A stretch of 52,500 nucleotides of DNA from Glandiceps talaboti (lineage: Eukaryota; Hemichordata; Enteropneusta; Spengelidae), in NCBI RefSeq assembly GCF_964340395.1, contig NC_135566.1, forward strand, positions 11,387,501 to 11,440,000. The letters are read 5' to 3'. A program made the translations under genes and the position numbers. Of the stretch, positions 50,890 to 52,500 are shown piece after piece. A model generated the notes under the pieces. It was not told the DNA's origin. It was given only the letters and a program-made list of their open reading frames with translations, and did no database searches. Position 1 is the first letter of the stretch. Each line of letters starts with the position of its first letter.

Positions 50890-52500
50890 TAGGGGGAACA
50901 GCTATACTTTACTTTTCTGAGGTTAAACACCTGTACTACTTTCACAACTATACTTTTCTGAGGAGACAACTACACTTTACTTTCATGGAGGAACAACTAT
51001 ACTAATTTTATGAGGGGGGATCAGTTGTACTTCATTTTGGGGGAGTACTTTACTTTTAGACAGTTATCACTACTTTATGGGGAAACAGCTGTAATAAGGG
51101 AACAGTAATAATTTACTATTATGATTGAACTATACTATATTTACAGGGGGGGGGGGTCAGTTATACTTTACTTTGATTGGAACAGATATTGCTATTGGGG
51201 AAACAAACAGCTATGCTTTAATTTTATTGGGAGAACAGTTATAATTTAATTCTATAAGGGACCAGATTTACTACTGTTATGGGGCAGTTATACTTACATT
51301 TTATGGGGGGGGGGGGACAACATCCCTTTCTTTTATAGAGAACAACTGTTATGGCAGATGTAGTTATACTTTATTTTCACAGGTGGAACAGCTATACTTA
51401 GTGATACTTTAGTCTTATAGGGAACAGTTACACTACTTTCATTGGGAACAGATACATTTCACTTTGATTGGTGAACAGTTACACTTTTAAACTTTACTTT
51501 GTTTTGGGAACAGTTACACTTTTAAACTTTACTTTGTTTTGGGAACAGTTACATTTTACATTGATTGGGGAACAGTTACACTTTGATGGGGGGGGGGGAC
51601 TTTATTTTCATTGGGGAACAGTTACACTTTACTTTGATTGGGGAACAATTCCACGTTACTTTGATTGGGGAACAGGTACACTTTACTTTGATTGGGGAAC
51701 AGGTACATTTTACTTTGATTGGGGAACTGGTACAATTTTATTTTGATTTGGGAACAGTTACACTTTAATTTGATAGGACAACAGTTATACTCTACTTTAG
51801 GGAACAGGTACATTTTTACTTTGATTGGGGACAGTTACACTTTAATTTGATCAGGGAACAGTTACACTTTAATTTGATCAGGGAACAGGTACATTTTACT
51901 TTGATTGGGAAAGAGTTGCACGTTACTTTGATTGGGGAACAGGTACATTTTTACTTTGATCGGGGAACAGGTACACTTTAATTTGATAGGACAACAGTTA
52001 TACTCTACTTTGGGGAACATTTACACTTTACTTTCCTTGGCGATCTGTTACACATTACTTTGATTTAGGAAAAGATACACTTTACATTGATTGGGGAACA
52101 GTTACACTTTTCTTTGGTGAACATTTACACTTTTCTTTGATTGGGAAACAGTTGCACTTTATTTTGACTGGGGAACAGTTACACTTAACTTTGATTGGGG
52201 AACAGTTCCACTTTACCTTGATTGAGGAACAGTTACACTCCTTTCATTGGGAACAATTACACTTTGAGGGGGGGGGGGTGGAGTTGCACTTTACTTTATT
52301 GGGGAACAGGTACATTTTACTTTGATTGGAGAACAGTTACACTTTTAAACTTTACTTTTTTTAGGAACAGTTGCTTTGAGTGATGGTTTATTCTTGTGGG
52401 GAACAGTTACACTATTTTCATTGGGAACAGTTACACTTTACTTTGATTGAGGAACAGTTACACTTAACATGAATGAACAGCTACATGTTATATACTTTGA
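50890..52500. repeat. ~27-bp minisatellite array, at least 1.6 kb, running off the window
   Basis: The consensus is about GGGGAACAGTTACACTTT plus ACTTTGATT, with variants GGTACA, CTATAC and TTCATT. Units near 50.9-51.4 kb are diverged; units from about 51.5 kb are closer to consensus. Several units carry G runs of 9-11 bases (near 51147, 51306, 51588 and 52269). Nine-residue repeat frames over it are artefacts of the 27-bp period. Confidence 0.9.

Noticed and set aside
51468-52325. Repeat proteins with GEQLHFTLI-like units
   Set aside because: The 27-bp array has a period divisible by 3, so open frames arise automatically; there is no start or splice context.

Overview
The window is animal nuclear DNA. 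It has long AT-rich introns with GT-AG boundaries, many microsatellites and minisatellites, and several short foldback (MITE-like) elements. I see no bacterial-style gene packing, rRNA, tRNA or CRISPR array. The gene content and repeat style fit a marine invertebrate (a non-vertebrate deuterostome such as a hemichordate or lancelet, or a lophotrochozoan), but I cannot name the species.

The one gene I can assemble fully lies on the + strand. It has a non-coding first exon ending at 23399, coding exons from 26163 to 40041, and a probable 3' UTR to about 43245. Eleven coding exons join in frame into a 614-residue protein of the SLC43 branch of the major facilitator superfamily, closest in my judgement to LAT3/LAT4 (SLC43A1/SLC43A2), the Na+-independent large neutral amino acid transporters. 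The main discovery is that exon 3, covering TM3-TM4, is present twice (33272-33398 and 33882-34008). Both copies are exactly 127 nt, have the same entry and exit phase, encode 43 residues each, align without gaps (16/43 identical) and end in nearly identical sequence with the same GTAC donor. As 127 is not a multiple of 3, using both or neither shifts the frame. This is the signature of mutually exclusive exons, giving two transporter isoforms with different TM3-TM4.

Left of this gene, 1-8790 holds the last coding exon of another + strand gene (7699-7824, an Asp/Glu-rich C-terminal tail) with its 3' UTR and a poly(A) signal at 8763. Upstream of that exon is non-coding sequence with minisatellites and a 222-bp MITE. 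From 8.8 to 23.1 kb I see no convincing gene; there are microsatellites, two copies of a ~365-bp MITE family, other foldback elements and a dispersed short repeat. A promoter-like stretch with an inverted CCAAT box and three CAGCTG E-boxes lies just before the SLC43 first exon.

Right of the SLC43 gene are a 360-bp palindrome, a CpG-bearing stretch (about 44.0-44.8 kb) that could be the start of another gene, and one possible small coding exon (45122-45219) whose donor reads AT in place of GT. Then come a large inverted repeat (45.6-47.2 kb) and, from 49.5 kb to the window end, a ~27-bp minisatellite array. That array is interrupted by a MITE, which is itself interrupted by a second dispersed element and carries a 39-bp internal expansion.
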